A DNA stretch of 64,000 bases from Allomuricauda sp. (lineage in GTDB: Bacteria; Bacteroidota; Bacteroidia; Flavobacteriales; Flavobacteriaceae), in assembly GCF_028280385.1 (NCBI RefSeq), contig NZ_JANQLX010000006.1:91270-155269 (forward strand), in the 5' to 3' direction. The translations under genes and the position numbers were made by a program. Of this stretch, positions 1-7,672 are shown one piece after another (positions within the stretch are counted from its first letter, which is position 1; every line of letters begins with the position of its first letter). The notes beneath the pieces were generated by a model. The model was not told the DNA's origin. It saw nothing but the letters and a program-made list of their open reading frames with translations, and searched no databases.

Positions 1-1
1 A

Positions 2-256
2 CAAAGCTTTTTTCTGCCCGAGGGAACCATTCAATATGTGGCAGCCCACACTTTTGTGGACGTAGAACTCTTTATTGATGGTAATTTTGATCTTTCGGCC
101 CTCGATACCAGTTTTACGGATAACCAATCCTTCCGGATTGTTATTCTTCCCTCCGTATTTGCCGAGGCGGGGAAATTGGACACTTCCAAACTTTCCAATG
201 TAATGTCGGCTTTGGGCATACAGGAAGATGGAGTGAAAAAAATTGAGCTTCAATAA
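2..256 (+). CDS. C-terminal end of an unknown protein (5' truncated by window)
   Basis: An open frame runs from the first bases of the window to a TAA at 254-256, giving about 84 residues with no clear start; the GTG at 38 is probably internal. The tail is mixed alpha/beta in character, without membrane segments or a motif I recognise. A strong hairpin terminator follows 22 bp later, which supports this being a real gene end. Function unknown. The frame is seen directly; that it belongs to a longer upstream gene is inference. Confidence 0.55.
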   Translation, partial: QSFFLPEGTIQYVAAHTFVDVELFIDGNFDLSALDTSFTDNQSFRIVILPSVFAEAGKLDTSKLSNVMSALGIQEDGVKKIELQ

Positions 257-278
257 AACAACAAAATTGTTACCTTTT

Positions 279-310
279 AGTCCTGTTGTAATCCAGCAGG
301 ACTTTTTTTT
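279..310 (+). terminator. Rho-independent terminator of the truncated first gene
   Basis: A 10-bp stem (279-288 with 294-303, one G-T pair) with a 5-nt loop is followed by seven or more T. It separates the first partial gene from the msrB region. Confidence 0.85.
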
Positions 311-360
311 ATTTAGAATTGAAAGGAATGTTGTTGTCTTCCGTCTATAATCAAAAAGAA

Positions 361-852
361 ATGGGAAAAAAATTGTTCTTGGTCTTGTTTTTGGCACTGG
401 TTGGATGCAAAGGTGTATCCCAGGAGGACCAAAGTAAATCTGAAAAAGAAAAGGTATTTCCAATTACCAAAACAGATGCGGAGTGGCGCGCAGAGCTTAC
501 CGAAATGGAGTATTATGTACTTCGAAAAGCGGCCACGGAAAACGCATTTACCAGTGACCTCTTGGAAAACAAAGAAAAGGGAACCTATGTTTGTGCTGGT
601 TGCCAAACTCCTTTATTCCGTAGTGAACATAAATATAGGTCAGGTACCGGATGGCCAAGTTTCGATAGGGAAATTGAAGGAAACGTGGCGTATGACGTGG
701 ACTATAAGATAGGCTATGCCCGTACAGAGGAGCACTGTGCAACTTGCGGAGGGCATTTAGGTCATGTTTTTAACGATGGTCCACGAAAAACCACTGGGAA
801 AAGGCACTGTATCAATGGGGTGGCCCTGGATTTTATTCCCGACCCACAATAA
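361..852 (+). CDS. msrB: Peptide-methionine (R)-S-oxide reductase MsrB, lipoprotein form
   Basis: Reduces methionine-R-sulfoxide in proteins, here outside the cytoplasm. I chose the ATG at 361 because it gives a short basic n-region, a hydrophobic stretch and a lipobox (LVGC, Cys at about residue 16); ATG 328 or TTG 319 would put extra residues before the signal. The SelR domain fills residues 40-160: zinc pairs CAGC and [24 protein letters not shown] and the catalytic RHCIN. The position that carries the recycling Cys in many MsrB proteins is Thr here (SGTGWPSF), unlike the second MsrB 130 bp downstream, so reduction may depend on another partner. Domain assignment is firm; the envelope location is inferred from the lipobox. 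Confidence 0.92.
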   Translation: MGKKLFLVLFLALVGCKGVSQEDQSKSEKEKVFPITKTDAEWRAELTEMEYYVLRKAATENAFTSDLLENKEKGTYVCAGCQTPLFRSEHKYRSGTGWPSFDREIEGNVAYDVDYKIGYARTEEHCATCGGHLGHVFNDGPRKTTGKRHCINGVALDFIPDPQ

Positions 853-924
853 AACGGACCCCAACCCAAAAGAACCTCTTCCGTACTATACCTACATTGA
901 TCATTGACAATTGCGCATTGTTTA

Positions 925-956
925 TTGATCTTTGTACAACGTTTCATTTATCTTAG
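925..956 (+). promoter_or_regulatory. Putative promoter of the cytoplasmic msrB
   Basis: TTG at 925-927, a 21-nt spacer and TATCTTAG at 949-956 approach the Bacteroidota TTG / TAnnTTTG pattern, 24 nt before the start codon at 981. The -7 box has one deviation from consensus. Confidence 0.4.
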
Positions 957-980
957 CCAAAGTGCTAGAATCGACCTCGT

Positions 981-1385
981 ATGAAAAACAAATATCCAAT
1001 TGACAAGTCGGAGGAGGACTGGAAAAAAGAACTCACCCCTGAAGAATACCATGTATTGCGCGGAAAAGGCACCGAAAGACCTTTCACGGGCAAGTACAAC
1101 CTCCATTTTGAAAATGGGGATTACCATTGTCGTGCATGTAATGCCAAACTTTTTGAGAGTGGGAACAAATTTGAAAGCGGTTGTGGTTGGCCTTCCTTTG
1201 ACCAAGCTGTTGAAGGAGCCATTGAATATATAAGGGATACCAGCCATGGGATGATTCGCACCGAGACTGTTTGTGCCAATTGTGGTAGTCACTTAGGGCA
1301 TGTGTTCAATGATGGGCCCGCAGAGACAACTGGACAGCGCTATTGCATCAATTCCATCAGTATTGGATTTAACCCTGAATCTTAA
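981..1385 (+). CDS. msrB: Peptide-methionine (R)-S-oxide reductase MsrB, cytoplasmic
   Basis: A 134-residue MsrB without signal peptide. It has the zinc-binding CRAC and CANCG pairs, [20 protein letters not shown] and the catalytic RYCIN. The Cys in SGCGWPSF matches the recycling-Cys position of two-Cys MsrB enzymes that use thioredoxin. It therefore differs in mechanism-relevant residues and in location from the lipoprotein copy upstream. Its stop overlaps the start of the next gene (TAATG at 1383-1387), so the two are probably co-translated. Family assignment is firm; the thioredoxin link is family knowledge. Confidence 0.95.
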   Translation: MKNKYPIDKSEEDWKKELTPEEYHVLRGKGTERPFTGKYNLHFENGDYHCRACNAKLFESGNKFESGCGWPSFDQAVEGAIEYIRDTSHGMIRTETVCANCGSHLGHVFNDGPAETTGQRYCINSISIGFNPES

Positions 1386-1909
1386 TGGACTTTCAAGAAA
1401 ATTACCTTCAAAGTGTGATGTATGAGTTCAAGCGTTACAAATCGATGGGCGAAAAAACCTTTGCCCAACTTTCGGATGATGATATTCATTGGACCTATGC
1501 CGAAAATGACAATTCAATCGCCATTATCGTAAAGCATATTGTGGGCAACATGCTTAGTCGCTGGACCAATTTTTTGACCGAGGATGGCGAAAAAAGTTGG
1601 CGCAACAGGGATACCGAGTTTGAAGGCTCCTATACCAGCAGGAGCGAAATGATGGAAGCCTGGGAAAGAGGCTGGAATTGTTTGTTTGATGCCATGAATA
1701 GCATTGACGAATCGAATTTCGATAAAAAAGTAAAAATCAGGAACAAAGACCACACCATTGTGGAGGCCATCAACCGTCAATTGGCCCATTATCCCAGTCA
1801 TATTGGTCAAATCGTATTTCTTGGTAAAATGCTGAAAGGAGCCGATTGGAACTCTCTTTCCATACCCAAGGGCCAGTCAGAGGCCTTTAATAAAAAGATG
1901 TTCGGATAA
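1385..1909 (+). CDS. DinB-like / DUF1572 family protein
   Basis: A 174-residue soluble, helical protein. Conserved His positions fit the DinB superfamily four-helix fold: KHIVGN near residue 50 and the HYPSHIGQ segment near residue 138, which in relatives bind a divalent metal. DUF1572 members are small putative metal-dependent enzymes related to thiol S-transferases; no substrate can be named here. It is translationally coupled to msrB by a TAATG junction, which may point to a redox or thiol role, but that is inference. Confidence 0.8.
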   Translation: MDFQENYLQSVMYEFKRYKSMGEKTFAQLSDDDIHWTYAENDNSIAIIVKHIVGNMLSRWTNFLTEDGEKSWRNRDTEFEGSYTSRSEMMEAWERGWNCLFDAMNSIDESNFDKKVKIRNKDHTIVEAINRQLAHYPSHIGQIVFLGKMLKGADWNSLSIPKGQSEAFNKKMFG

Positions 1910-1957
1910 GCTTCGTAGGACATTTCAGTTTTATATAAAAATCCACATATCCAAAGC

Positions 1958-1989
1958 TTGGTTTTTGGTACCTGAAATGCGTACTTTTG
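1958..1989 (+). promoter_or_regulatory. Promoter of lpdA
   Basis: TTG at 1958-1960, a 21-nt spacer and a perfect TAnnTTTG box (TACTTTTG, 1982-1989). The start codon lies at 2044, leaving a leader of about 50 nt that holds a small hairpin (1995-2009). Confidence 0.6.
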
Positions 1990-2043
1990 CACCTGCCTAT
2001 ACGATAGGCTTCAATCAATTTTATCAACTAAATTCAAATTCTG

Positions 2044-3435
2044 ATGAGCAACTTCGATGTAATTGTTTTGGGTAGTGGTCCTGGTGGATATGTAACCGCC
2101 ATTCGCGCCTCCCAACTTGGATTCAAAACAGCCATTGTTGAAAAGGAAAGTCTTGGTGGTGTATGCCTCAACTGGGGTTGTATCCCTACCAAGGCCTTAT
2201 TGAAGTCGGCCCAAGTTTTTGAATATCTAAAACATGCTGAAGATTATGGGTTGAGTGCCAAAAAGGTAGAGCATGATTTTGGAGCGGTGGTGCAAAGAAG
2301 TCGCGGTGTTGCGGAAGGCATGAGCAAAGGGGTTCAATTCCTAATGAAAAAGAACAAAATAGAGGTTCTCAATGGCTTTGGAAAGGTACAACCTGGCAAA
2401 AAAGTGTTGGTAAAAGGCGAGCATGGGGATACCGCGGAATATACTGCGGACCATATCATTATCGCCACAGGGGCCAGAAGTCGGGAACTTCCAAGCCTGC
2501 CTCAGGATGGTAAGAAGGTTATCGGCTATCGTGAGGCTATGTCCCTGGAAACCCAGCCCAAAAAGATGATTGTTGTGGGAAGTGGGGCCATTGGGGTGGA
2601 ATTTGCCTATTTCTATAACTCCATGGGCACCGAAGTAACCATCGTGGAATATCTTCCCAATATTGTTCCTGTTGAAGATCAGGATGTGTCCAAGCAACTG
2701 GAGCGAAATTTCAAGAAAAATGGCATCAAAATCAAAACGTCTGCCGAGGTTACCCAAGTGGACACTTCTGGCGATGGCGTTAAGGCCACTGTAAAGACCT
2801 CCAAAGGAGAAGAGGTTTTGGAAGCTGATGTAGTCTTATCCGCAGTAGGTATCAAAACCAATATTGAAAATATTGGCCTTGAAGATGTGGGCATTGCTGT
2901 TGATAGGGATAAAATCTTGGTCAACGATTACTATCAGACCAACATTCCGGGTTACTATGCCATTGGTGATGTGACTCCAGGTCAGGCTTTGGCACACGTG
3001 GCATCTGCTGAGGGTATTTTGTGCGTGGAAAAAATAGCCGGAATGCATGTAGAGGCCCTGGATTATGGAAATATTCCCGGATGTACTTACTGTATTCCAG
3101 AAGTAGCTTCAGTAGGGTTGACAGAAGCGCAGGCCAAGGAACAAGGCTACGATATCAAGGTTGGTAAGTTTCCATTCTCCGCCAGCGGTAAGGCAAAAGC
3201 CTCAGGAACCCCAGATGGGTTTGTCAAGGTAATCTTTGATGCCAAGTATGGGGAATGGCTGGGCTGCCATATGATCGGTGTTGGGGTGACCGATATGATC
3301 GCAGAGGCGGTTGTTGCCAGAAAATTGGAAACTACCGGACATGAAATCCTAAAGGCAGTACACCCCCACCCTACCATGAGTGAGGCAGTAATGGAAGCTG
3401 TTGCGGATGCCTATGATGAAGTAATCCATCTGTAA
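2044..3435 (+). CDS. lpdA: Dihydrolipoyl dehydrogenase (E3)
   Basis: FAD enzyme that reoxidises dihydrolipoamide of 2-oxo acid dehydrogenase complexes and the glycine cleavage system. The 463 residues match the family length. Seen: FAD-binding GSGPGG at 10-15, redox disulfide Cys41/Cys46 in GGVCLNWGCIPTK, NAD-binding GSGAIGVEFA near 180, the AIGD FAD segment near 310, and the dimer-interface catalytic HPHPTMSE with His442 and Glu447. Own promoter upstream. A small membrane-protein gene follows after 1 nt. No E1/E2 genes are in the window, so which complex it serves is open. Confidence 0.97.
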   Translation: MSNFDVIVLGSGPGGYVTAIRASQLGFKTAIVEKESLGGVCLNWGCIPTKALLKSAQVFEYLKHAEDYGLSAKKVEHDFGAVVQRSRGVAEGMSKGVQFLMKKNKIEVLNGFGKVQPGKKVLVKGEHGDTAEYTADHIIIATGARSRELPSLPQDGKKVIGYREAMSLETQPKKMIVVGSGAIGVEFAYFYNSMGTEVTIVEYLPNIVPVEDQDVSKQLERNFKKNGIKIKTSAEVTQVDTSGDGVKATVKTSKGEEVLEADVVLSAVGIKTNIENIGLEDVGIAVDRDKILVNDYYQTNIPGYYAIGDVTPGQALAHVASAEGILCVEKIAGMHVEALDYGNIPGCTYCIPEVASVGLTEAQAKEQGYDIKVGKFPFSASGKAKASGTPDGFVKVIFDAKYGEWLGCHMIGVGVTDMIAEAVVARKLETTGHEILKAVHPHPTMSEAVMEAVADAYDEVIHL

Positions 3436-3436
3436 T

Positions 3437-3718
3437 ATGCTAAAGGCATTTAGGCTAACAGCGATTCTTGAGGGAATTTCCTATTTACTACTTTTTGGCA
3501 TCACCATGCCTTTGAAGCACTGGGCCGATATTTTGGAACCCAACAAAGTGGTGGGCTATGCCCATGGTGGACTTTTTATCCTCTATGTTTTGCTGGCCGT
3601 GGTGTTTTGCTGGGAACGGAAATGGGGAATCAAGCGATTTATTGTGCTGTTTATTGCTTCCTTGCTTCCATTCGGCACCTTTTATGCCGACAAAAAGTAC
3701 TTGCAAGGGTTGTCTTAG
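3437..3718 (+). CDS. DUF3817 family small membrane protein
   Basis: A 93-residue protein with three predicted membrane helices (about residues 5-25, 40-60, 68-88). The opening FRLTAILEGISYLLLFGI, the central GYAHGGLF and the closing segment are typical of DUF3817, whose role is unknown. It begins 1 nt after the lpdA stop and so is very likely co-transcribed with it. It ends in a convergent arrangement 37 bp from aroQ. Confidence 0.85.
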   Translation: MLKAFRLTAILEGISYLLLFGITMPLKHWADILEPNKVVGYAHGGLFILYVLLAVVFCWERKWGIKRFIVLFIASLLPFGTFYADKKYLQGLS

Positions 3719-3755
3719 TTTCCTTGGTGTTGGGTATGCGCATAAAGCATTGCAC

Positions 3756-4169
3756 CTACAGAAAACTTTGAATTGCCAGGTCGTAGCTCTGTAGTCCAAA
3801 ACCCAATATGACCCCTTTGGCCCCAGATGAAATATAGGACACATGTCTATAGTCTTCCCGTTTATGCGTATTGGAAATATGAACCTCGATCACCGGAGTG
3901 GTAATGGCCTTTACGGCATCGCCAATACCCACTGAAGTATGGGTGTAAGCGGCAGCGTTTAGGATAATCCCATCGTAACTAAACCCAACTTCCTGGATTT
4001 TTCCGATAAGTTCCCCTTCAATATTGGATTGGAAATACTGCAGTTCCGCCTCTGGAAATTTAGACTTTAAGGTTTCAAAATAGGTTTCAAAGGTGGTGTT
4101 CCCGTAAACTTCCGGCTCCCTTTTTCCCAAGAGGTTTAGGTTGGGACCATTGATGATCATTAGCTTCAT
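3756..4169 (-). CDS. aroQ: 3-dehydroquinate dehydratase, type II
   Basis: Third step of the shikimate pathway: dehydration of 3-dehydroquinate to 3-dehydroshikimate. The start at 4169 places MKLMIINGPNLNLLG at the N-terminus and gives 137 residues, normal for AroQ; an upstream in-frame extension of 19 residues has no family counterpart. Motifs seen: NGPNLNLLGKREP with the catalytic Tyr loop just after (VYG), NAAAYTHTSVGIGDA, EVHISNTHKRE and the closing GFGLQSY. Cytoplasmic dodecamer in known members. It appears as a single-gene unit, convergent with the lpdA operon. Confidence 0.95.
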   Translation of the reverse strand: MKLMIINGPNLNLLGKREPEVYGNTTFETYFETLKSKFPEAELQYFQSNIEGELIGKIQEVGFSYDGIILNAAAYTHTSVGIGDAVKAITTPVIEVHISNTHKREDYRHVSYISSGAKGVILGFGLQSYDLAIQSFL

Positions 4170-4242
4170 GCCATAAAAGTACAACATCTGGCAAAAAGAC
4201 AAGGCAGGGAAATCCTGCTTTGCCATTCGGTATTTGGCACAT

Positions 4243-4704
4243 TTAGTTTAGGGTAAATTGCAACCCAAACCCAAATGCGCCTGCTTCACCATCACCGGTC
4301 TCGCTTACGGCAACGACGGGCCGCCAATCAAAATTGACCACAAAAGGAACTCCATTGGGCTTAAAGTCCAATCCTAAATGAGGTCTCAGGACAAAGGCAT
4401 TATCAAAATCTTTAACCAGTACAATGCTCGGACCTGCACCAGCATACCAACGCAGCCCCCTGGCTCCAACCATTTCTTTGTGAAAAGAATATAAAACCGT
4501 CAGCATAGTGGCATTCTCCTCAAAAAGAACATTGGCCTGCCCTACATGTTGATCGGAGAAGAAATACTTCCCGGTACCTCCAAAAAACAAAGTTTCACCA
4601 TAGGCGTCCACACCCATGCCCAAGGAGGCGATGTATTTTGTTTGTCCGTGAGCCAAGGAGGTTAGTAAAAAGATTAAAGGTAATAGTAGACATGATTTCT
4701 TCAT
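4243..4704 (-). CDS. Exported small beta-barrel-like protein, unknown function
   Basis: A 153-residue protein with a clear signal peptide ending near AHGQ (residues 1-21). The mature part is Gly- and aromatic-rich with alternating hydrophobic positions and ends in FGLQFTLN, fitting a small outer-membrane beta-barrel. No enzymatic motif. It is one of three such genes in a row on this strand (4243-5920), which look like separate short transcription units. Specific family not recognised. Confidence 0.75.
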   Translation of the reverse strand: MKKSCLLLPLIFLLTSLAHGQTKYIASLGMGVDAYGETLFFGGTGKYFFSDQHVGQANVLFEENATMLTVLYSFHKEMVGARGLRWYAGAGPSIVLVKDFDNAFVLRPHLGLDFKPNGVPFVVNFDWRPVVAVSETGDGEAGAFGFGLQFTLN

Positions 4705-4821
4705 TATAAGTGTGTTTACGGTAATTATGCATGGTTTACTGGATCATGTATACCATGACCCCGATTTGAGGTTGTCAAAATCGTACCACTACCGTATTCA
4801 CTTAAGGCTGAAGATCCTTGC

Positions 4822-5313
4822 CTAGAACAAGAACAAGATACCTACGGTTGCTATGGCAAAAGTTCCGTTGTTATTTACAGCGGTATAGGAAACATTCAAT
4901 TCTGTGTTGCCTGTAATATTGTACCCGATCAAGGGACGGTAGAAAAGTCCACCTTCGTTGCCCTCGTTGATACCCACAGCATAACCTACATCACCACCAA
5001 ACTTAAAGTGATAGGTAGGATATATGCGCACAGAGCCTGCAACTGGTAGAAATTGGATATCCTCGAAATTGGATTGATCAGGCAATGTATCCCCAAAGGA
5101 ATGTATAAATCCTGTGGCGACACCTAAATCCAACAGTTCGGAAACTCCATAGTGGTAGTTTACATCCAATCCAATACTAAAACTGGAAATCATTTCCGCA
5201 TCCCCTACTGGAAGACCAGCGGTGAATCCAGCTTTGAAATTGCTCCGGTCTTGCGCACTGGATAACAAAATTCCAAAAGTAATGGTCAATAAGGCTAACA
5301 AAGTTCTTTTCAT
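4822..5313 (-). CDS. Outer-membrane beta-barrel-like protein, unknown function
   Basis: The start at 5313 gives a 163-residue protein with a standard signal peptide (MKRTLLALLTITFG..., cleavage near SSAQ); the further upstream start would add 13 residues before it. The mature chain has repeating amphipathic strands (FKAGFTAGLPVG, VNYHYGV, YPTYHFKFGGDVGYAVG) and ends in a hydrophobic ...GILFLF strand, typical for barrels recognised by BamA. No close family recognised. Confidence 0.75.
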   Translation of the reverse strand: MKRTLLALLTITFGILLSSAQDRSNFKAGFTAGLPVGDAEMISSFSIGLDVNYHYGVSELLDLGVATGFIHSFGDTLPDQSNFEDIQFLPVAGSVRIYPTYHFKFGGDVGYAVGINEGNEGGLFYRPLIGYNITGNTELNVSYTAVNNNGTFAIATVGILFLF

Positions 5314-5422
5314 GGTTGATATATTTAGCTGCCTTATAGAACGACAAATCAACCAAAATAGTGTTAGCTCAAGTTCAGCTTATTTAAATCCTCGATTCCA
5401 CAATCCATGACCGATTCGAATT

Positions 5423-5920
5423 TTAAAATGCAAAACCCAAAGATAGACCTAGCCGTAATCCCAGGCCTTCAAAGCCAAATCCAAAATTATCCTGATCGGA
5501 ATTAACACTGTAATATGCCGGTCCCCCGTAGATATCAAGGGTAATGGGATTCCAGTTCCATTGGTATCCTCCTACCCCACCAACCGAAATGATAGACGTT
5601 TTAAAATCATTGGACGAGGCATTGTAGTAATGGGCCACTGGGGCCAAAAACCAGCCGACAGGGGCATTTTTGGACTCTTGCACATAAAATCGGTACTGCC
5701 CGCCAACACCAAACCCGGAATAGGAAGATCCGCCCGACGAAAAAGAGGTGTACCCTACATCCACCTGTATCGAATTGTTTTGGTCCAGAACCCGTTCGTA
5801 ACCCAGTTCAGCAACGCCTATCATAAGTGAAAGGGGATTAAATTTCACAATGTTATCCTGGGCGTTCATCTGTGATAATGCAAACAAGAATGCCAATACC
5901 AAAAAATACTTTTTAAACAT
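5423..5920 (-). CDS. Outer-membrane beta-barrel-like protein (possibly DUF3575-related)
   Basis: A 165-residue exported protein: signal peptide to about residue 20 (SQMNAQ), then KFNPLSLMIGVAELGYERVL, a start often seen in DUF3575-like barrels. The chain is Gly/Ser/Tyr-rich with alternating strands and ends in LGLSLGFAF with a C-terminal Phe, the usual barrel end signal. Role unknown. The family name is a tentative reading. Confidence 0.75.
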   Translation of the reverse strand: MFKKYFLVLAFLFALSQMNAQDNIVKFNPLSLMIGVAELGYERVLDQNNSIQVDVGYTSFSSGGSSYSGFGVGGQYRFYVQESKNAPVGWFLAPVAHYYNASSNDFKTSIISVGGVGGYQWNWNPITLDIYGGPAYYSVNSDQDNFGFGFEGLGLRLGLSLGFAF

Positions 5921-6035
5921 ACATTTAGATTTTAAGGTCTCAAACTAAGCCGGGATACCCCATCCGGCTGATTCCAATTGATGGATGGCCTTTTTGAATT
6001 GACCTATGCGATCATTTCCCAATCTGAATTGTGTT

Positions 6036-6043
6036 TATCTTTA
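6036..6043 (+). promoter_or_regulatory. Possible -7 box of xerD next to its start codon
   Basis: TATCTTTA lies 4 nt before the ATG at 6048. If used, transcription would start at or just before the start codon (leaderless mRNA). I see no -33 TTG at the expected distance, so support is weak. Confidence 0.25.
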
Positions 6044-6047
6044 AACC

Positions 6048-6944
6048 ATGAACTGGAAGCAAGGCATTCAGGATTACAGACATTACATGAAAATTGAACG
6101 GGGCCTTTCCGAAAACTCTGTGTTCGCCTATGTTCGAGATTTGCAAAAACTGGTCGACTTTCTAGACGTACACCAAATCCAAACCTCCCCAACCGTAGTC
6201 GAGAAGGAAACCATTCAACAGTTCATCTACGAATTAGCCAAAAACAGCAATCCTAGGTCGCAGGCCAGGGTCATCTCCGGACTTAAAGGTTTTTTTGGGT
6301 ACCTGGTGTTCGAAAACTATAGGGAAGACAACCCCATGGATCTAATTGAGGCCCCAAAAATTGGAAGAAAACTCCCTGATACCTTGAGCACCGAAGAAAT
6401 AGATGCCCTTATTGCTCAGATTGATCTTGGAACCAATGAAGGTGAGCGAAACCGTGCCATCATTGAAACGCTGTATGGCTGTGGACTTCGAGTATCAGAA
6501 TTGATCCAGCTTAAATTGTCCGATCTATATTTTGATGAGGATTTTATCCAAGTAACGGGCAAGGGCAACAAACAACGCTTTGTTCCCATCGGCCCCACGA
6601 CCAAAAAATATATCTCCTTGTATAAAAAAGAGGTAAGGCCACTGATTCCCATTCAGGAAGGACATCAAGATTATCTCTTTTTAAACCGACGGGGCAGGCA
6701 GCTTACCAGGGCCATGATCTTCACTATTGTGAAACAGCTGGCTGAAAAGGCTGGACTTCAGAAAAACATAAGTCCCCATACATTCCGACATTCTTTTGCG
6801 ACACACTTGTTGGAAAATGGTGCCGATCTCCGGGCCATCCAACAAATGTTGGGCCATGAAAGCATCACCACAACCGAGGTGTACATGCATGTAAACCGGA
6901 AACATCTTGCAGATGTCCTGGCCAAGCACCATCCCCGTATGTAG
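6048..6944 (+). CDS. xerD: Tyrosine recombinase XerD (chromosome dimer resolution)
   Basis: Site-specific recombinase acting at dif with FtsK. The 298 residues match the family. N-terminal SAM-like core-binding domain (residues 1-90), then the catalytic domain with the complete set of active-site residues: Arg148 (GLRVSELIQL), Lys172 (GKGNKQR), His244 and Arg247 (SPHTFRHSFATHLL), His270 (MLGHESITTT) and nucleophile Tyr279 (EVYMHV). Opposite in direction to its neighbours, no integron or phage genes nearby, so it is the housekeeping type rather than an integrase. Whether XerC or XerD is meant cannot be settled fully without comparison. Confidence 0.93.
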   Translation: MNWKQGIQDYRHYMKIERGLSENSVFAYVRDLQKLVDFLDVHQIQTSPTVVEKETIQQFIYELAKNSNPRSQARVISGLKGFFGYLVFENYREDNPMDLIEAPKIGRKLPDTLSTEEIDALIAQIDLGTNEGERNRAIIETLYGCGLRVSELIQLKLSDLYFDEDFIQVTGKGNKQRFVPIGPTTKKYISLYKKEVRPLIPIQEGHQDYLFLNRRGRQLTRAMIFTIVKQLAEKAGLQKNISPHTFRHSFATHLLENGADLRAIQQMLGHESITTTEVYMHVNRKHLADVLAKHHPRM

Positions 6945-6972
6945 GGACTTGAAGTTAAGTTTTAAAAAGTGG

Positions 6973-7551
6973 TTATTTAGGAGAAAATACCACCCCTACG
7001 TTAAAGGCAGCCCGGGTATTGAGCAGTTCAAAACCGCCATCATTGCTTGGTACATTGATTAACCCTCCTGCTCCTTGGTACTCAATAAATATGGCAGTGT
7101 TCTCGGACACCCTAAATTTATGGCCTATTCCTACCCCTAATCCTATATCAACAGAGGAGGTGTCATCTTTGAGGTCACCTGCAATTTCATCTTCCGCAGA
7201 TACCAAAATATCAACATGGGGGCCAAAATTCAGGTACCAATTTCTAGTTCTTCCAAAATGCCAGTTCGCATAAATTGGAATAAAAAGATAATCCAATTTA
7301 ATCTCATTTCCCGAGCCATCGGCACCTTTGGAATCATAGACAAAACCTGATTTAAGTCCCCATCTATCACTAAAATAATATTCTCCCAAAACGCCCGCTT
7401 GAAAAGCGGTTCTAGTTCGGTAACCAAAAGAAGTGTCGCCGTAAAAATCGGAAAAGTTAATACCGGCACCTATGCCGATTTCAAATTCACCTTTTTCCTG
7501 GGCTTTGGTTGTTAAGGGCAGGAGTACAAGTAGTAATAGAAGTCTTCTCAT
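6973..7551 (-). CDS. PorT-like outer-membrane beta-barrel protein
   Basis: Start at 7551 chosen because it gives a compact signal peptide (MRRLLLLLVLLPLTTKAQ). The 192-residue product shows the usual pattern of this group: IGIGAGINFSDFYGD, a YYFSDRWGLKSGFVYDSKG strand pair, YLFIPIYANWHFG and an IEYQGAGGLINV end. Such proteins sit in the outer membrane of Bacteroidota; some PorT relatives serve type IX secretion, but I do not claim that here. Single gene facing xerD. Confidence 0.78.
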   Translation of the reverse strand: MRRLLLLLVLLPLTTKAQEKGEFEIGIGAGINFSDFYGDTSFGYRTRTAFQAGVLGEYYFSDRWGLKSGFVYDSKGADGSGNEIKLDYLFIPIYANWHFGRTRNWYLNFGPHVDILVSAEDEIAGDLKDDTSSVDIGLGVGIGHKFRVSENTAIFIEYQGAGGLINVPSNDGGFELLNTRAAFNVGVVFSPK

Positions 7552-7672
7552 GATTGTGATAAAAAGTTTAGTTGAAAAAAAGTACAAGTGTAAGCTTTTT
7601 ATTAGGAAAAACGTTGTAATAATAGATGGAAATACAGAAATATTCCTACAATGAAATGAATGCCCAGAAATA

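Noticed and set aside
6048..6944. Tyrosine recombinase as integrase of a mobile element
   Set aside because: No phage or conjugation genes, no att-like repeats or tRNA nearby, and length and motifs fit housekeeping XerD.
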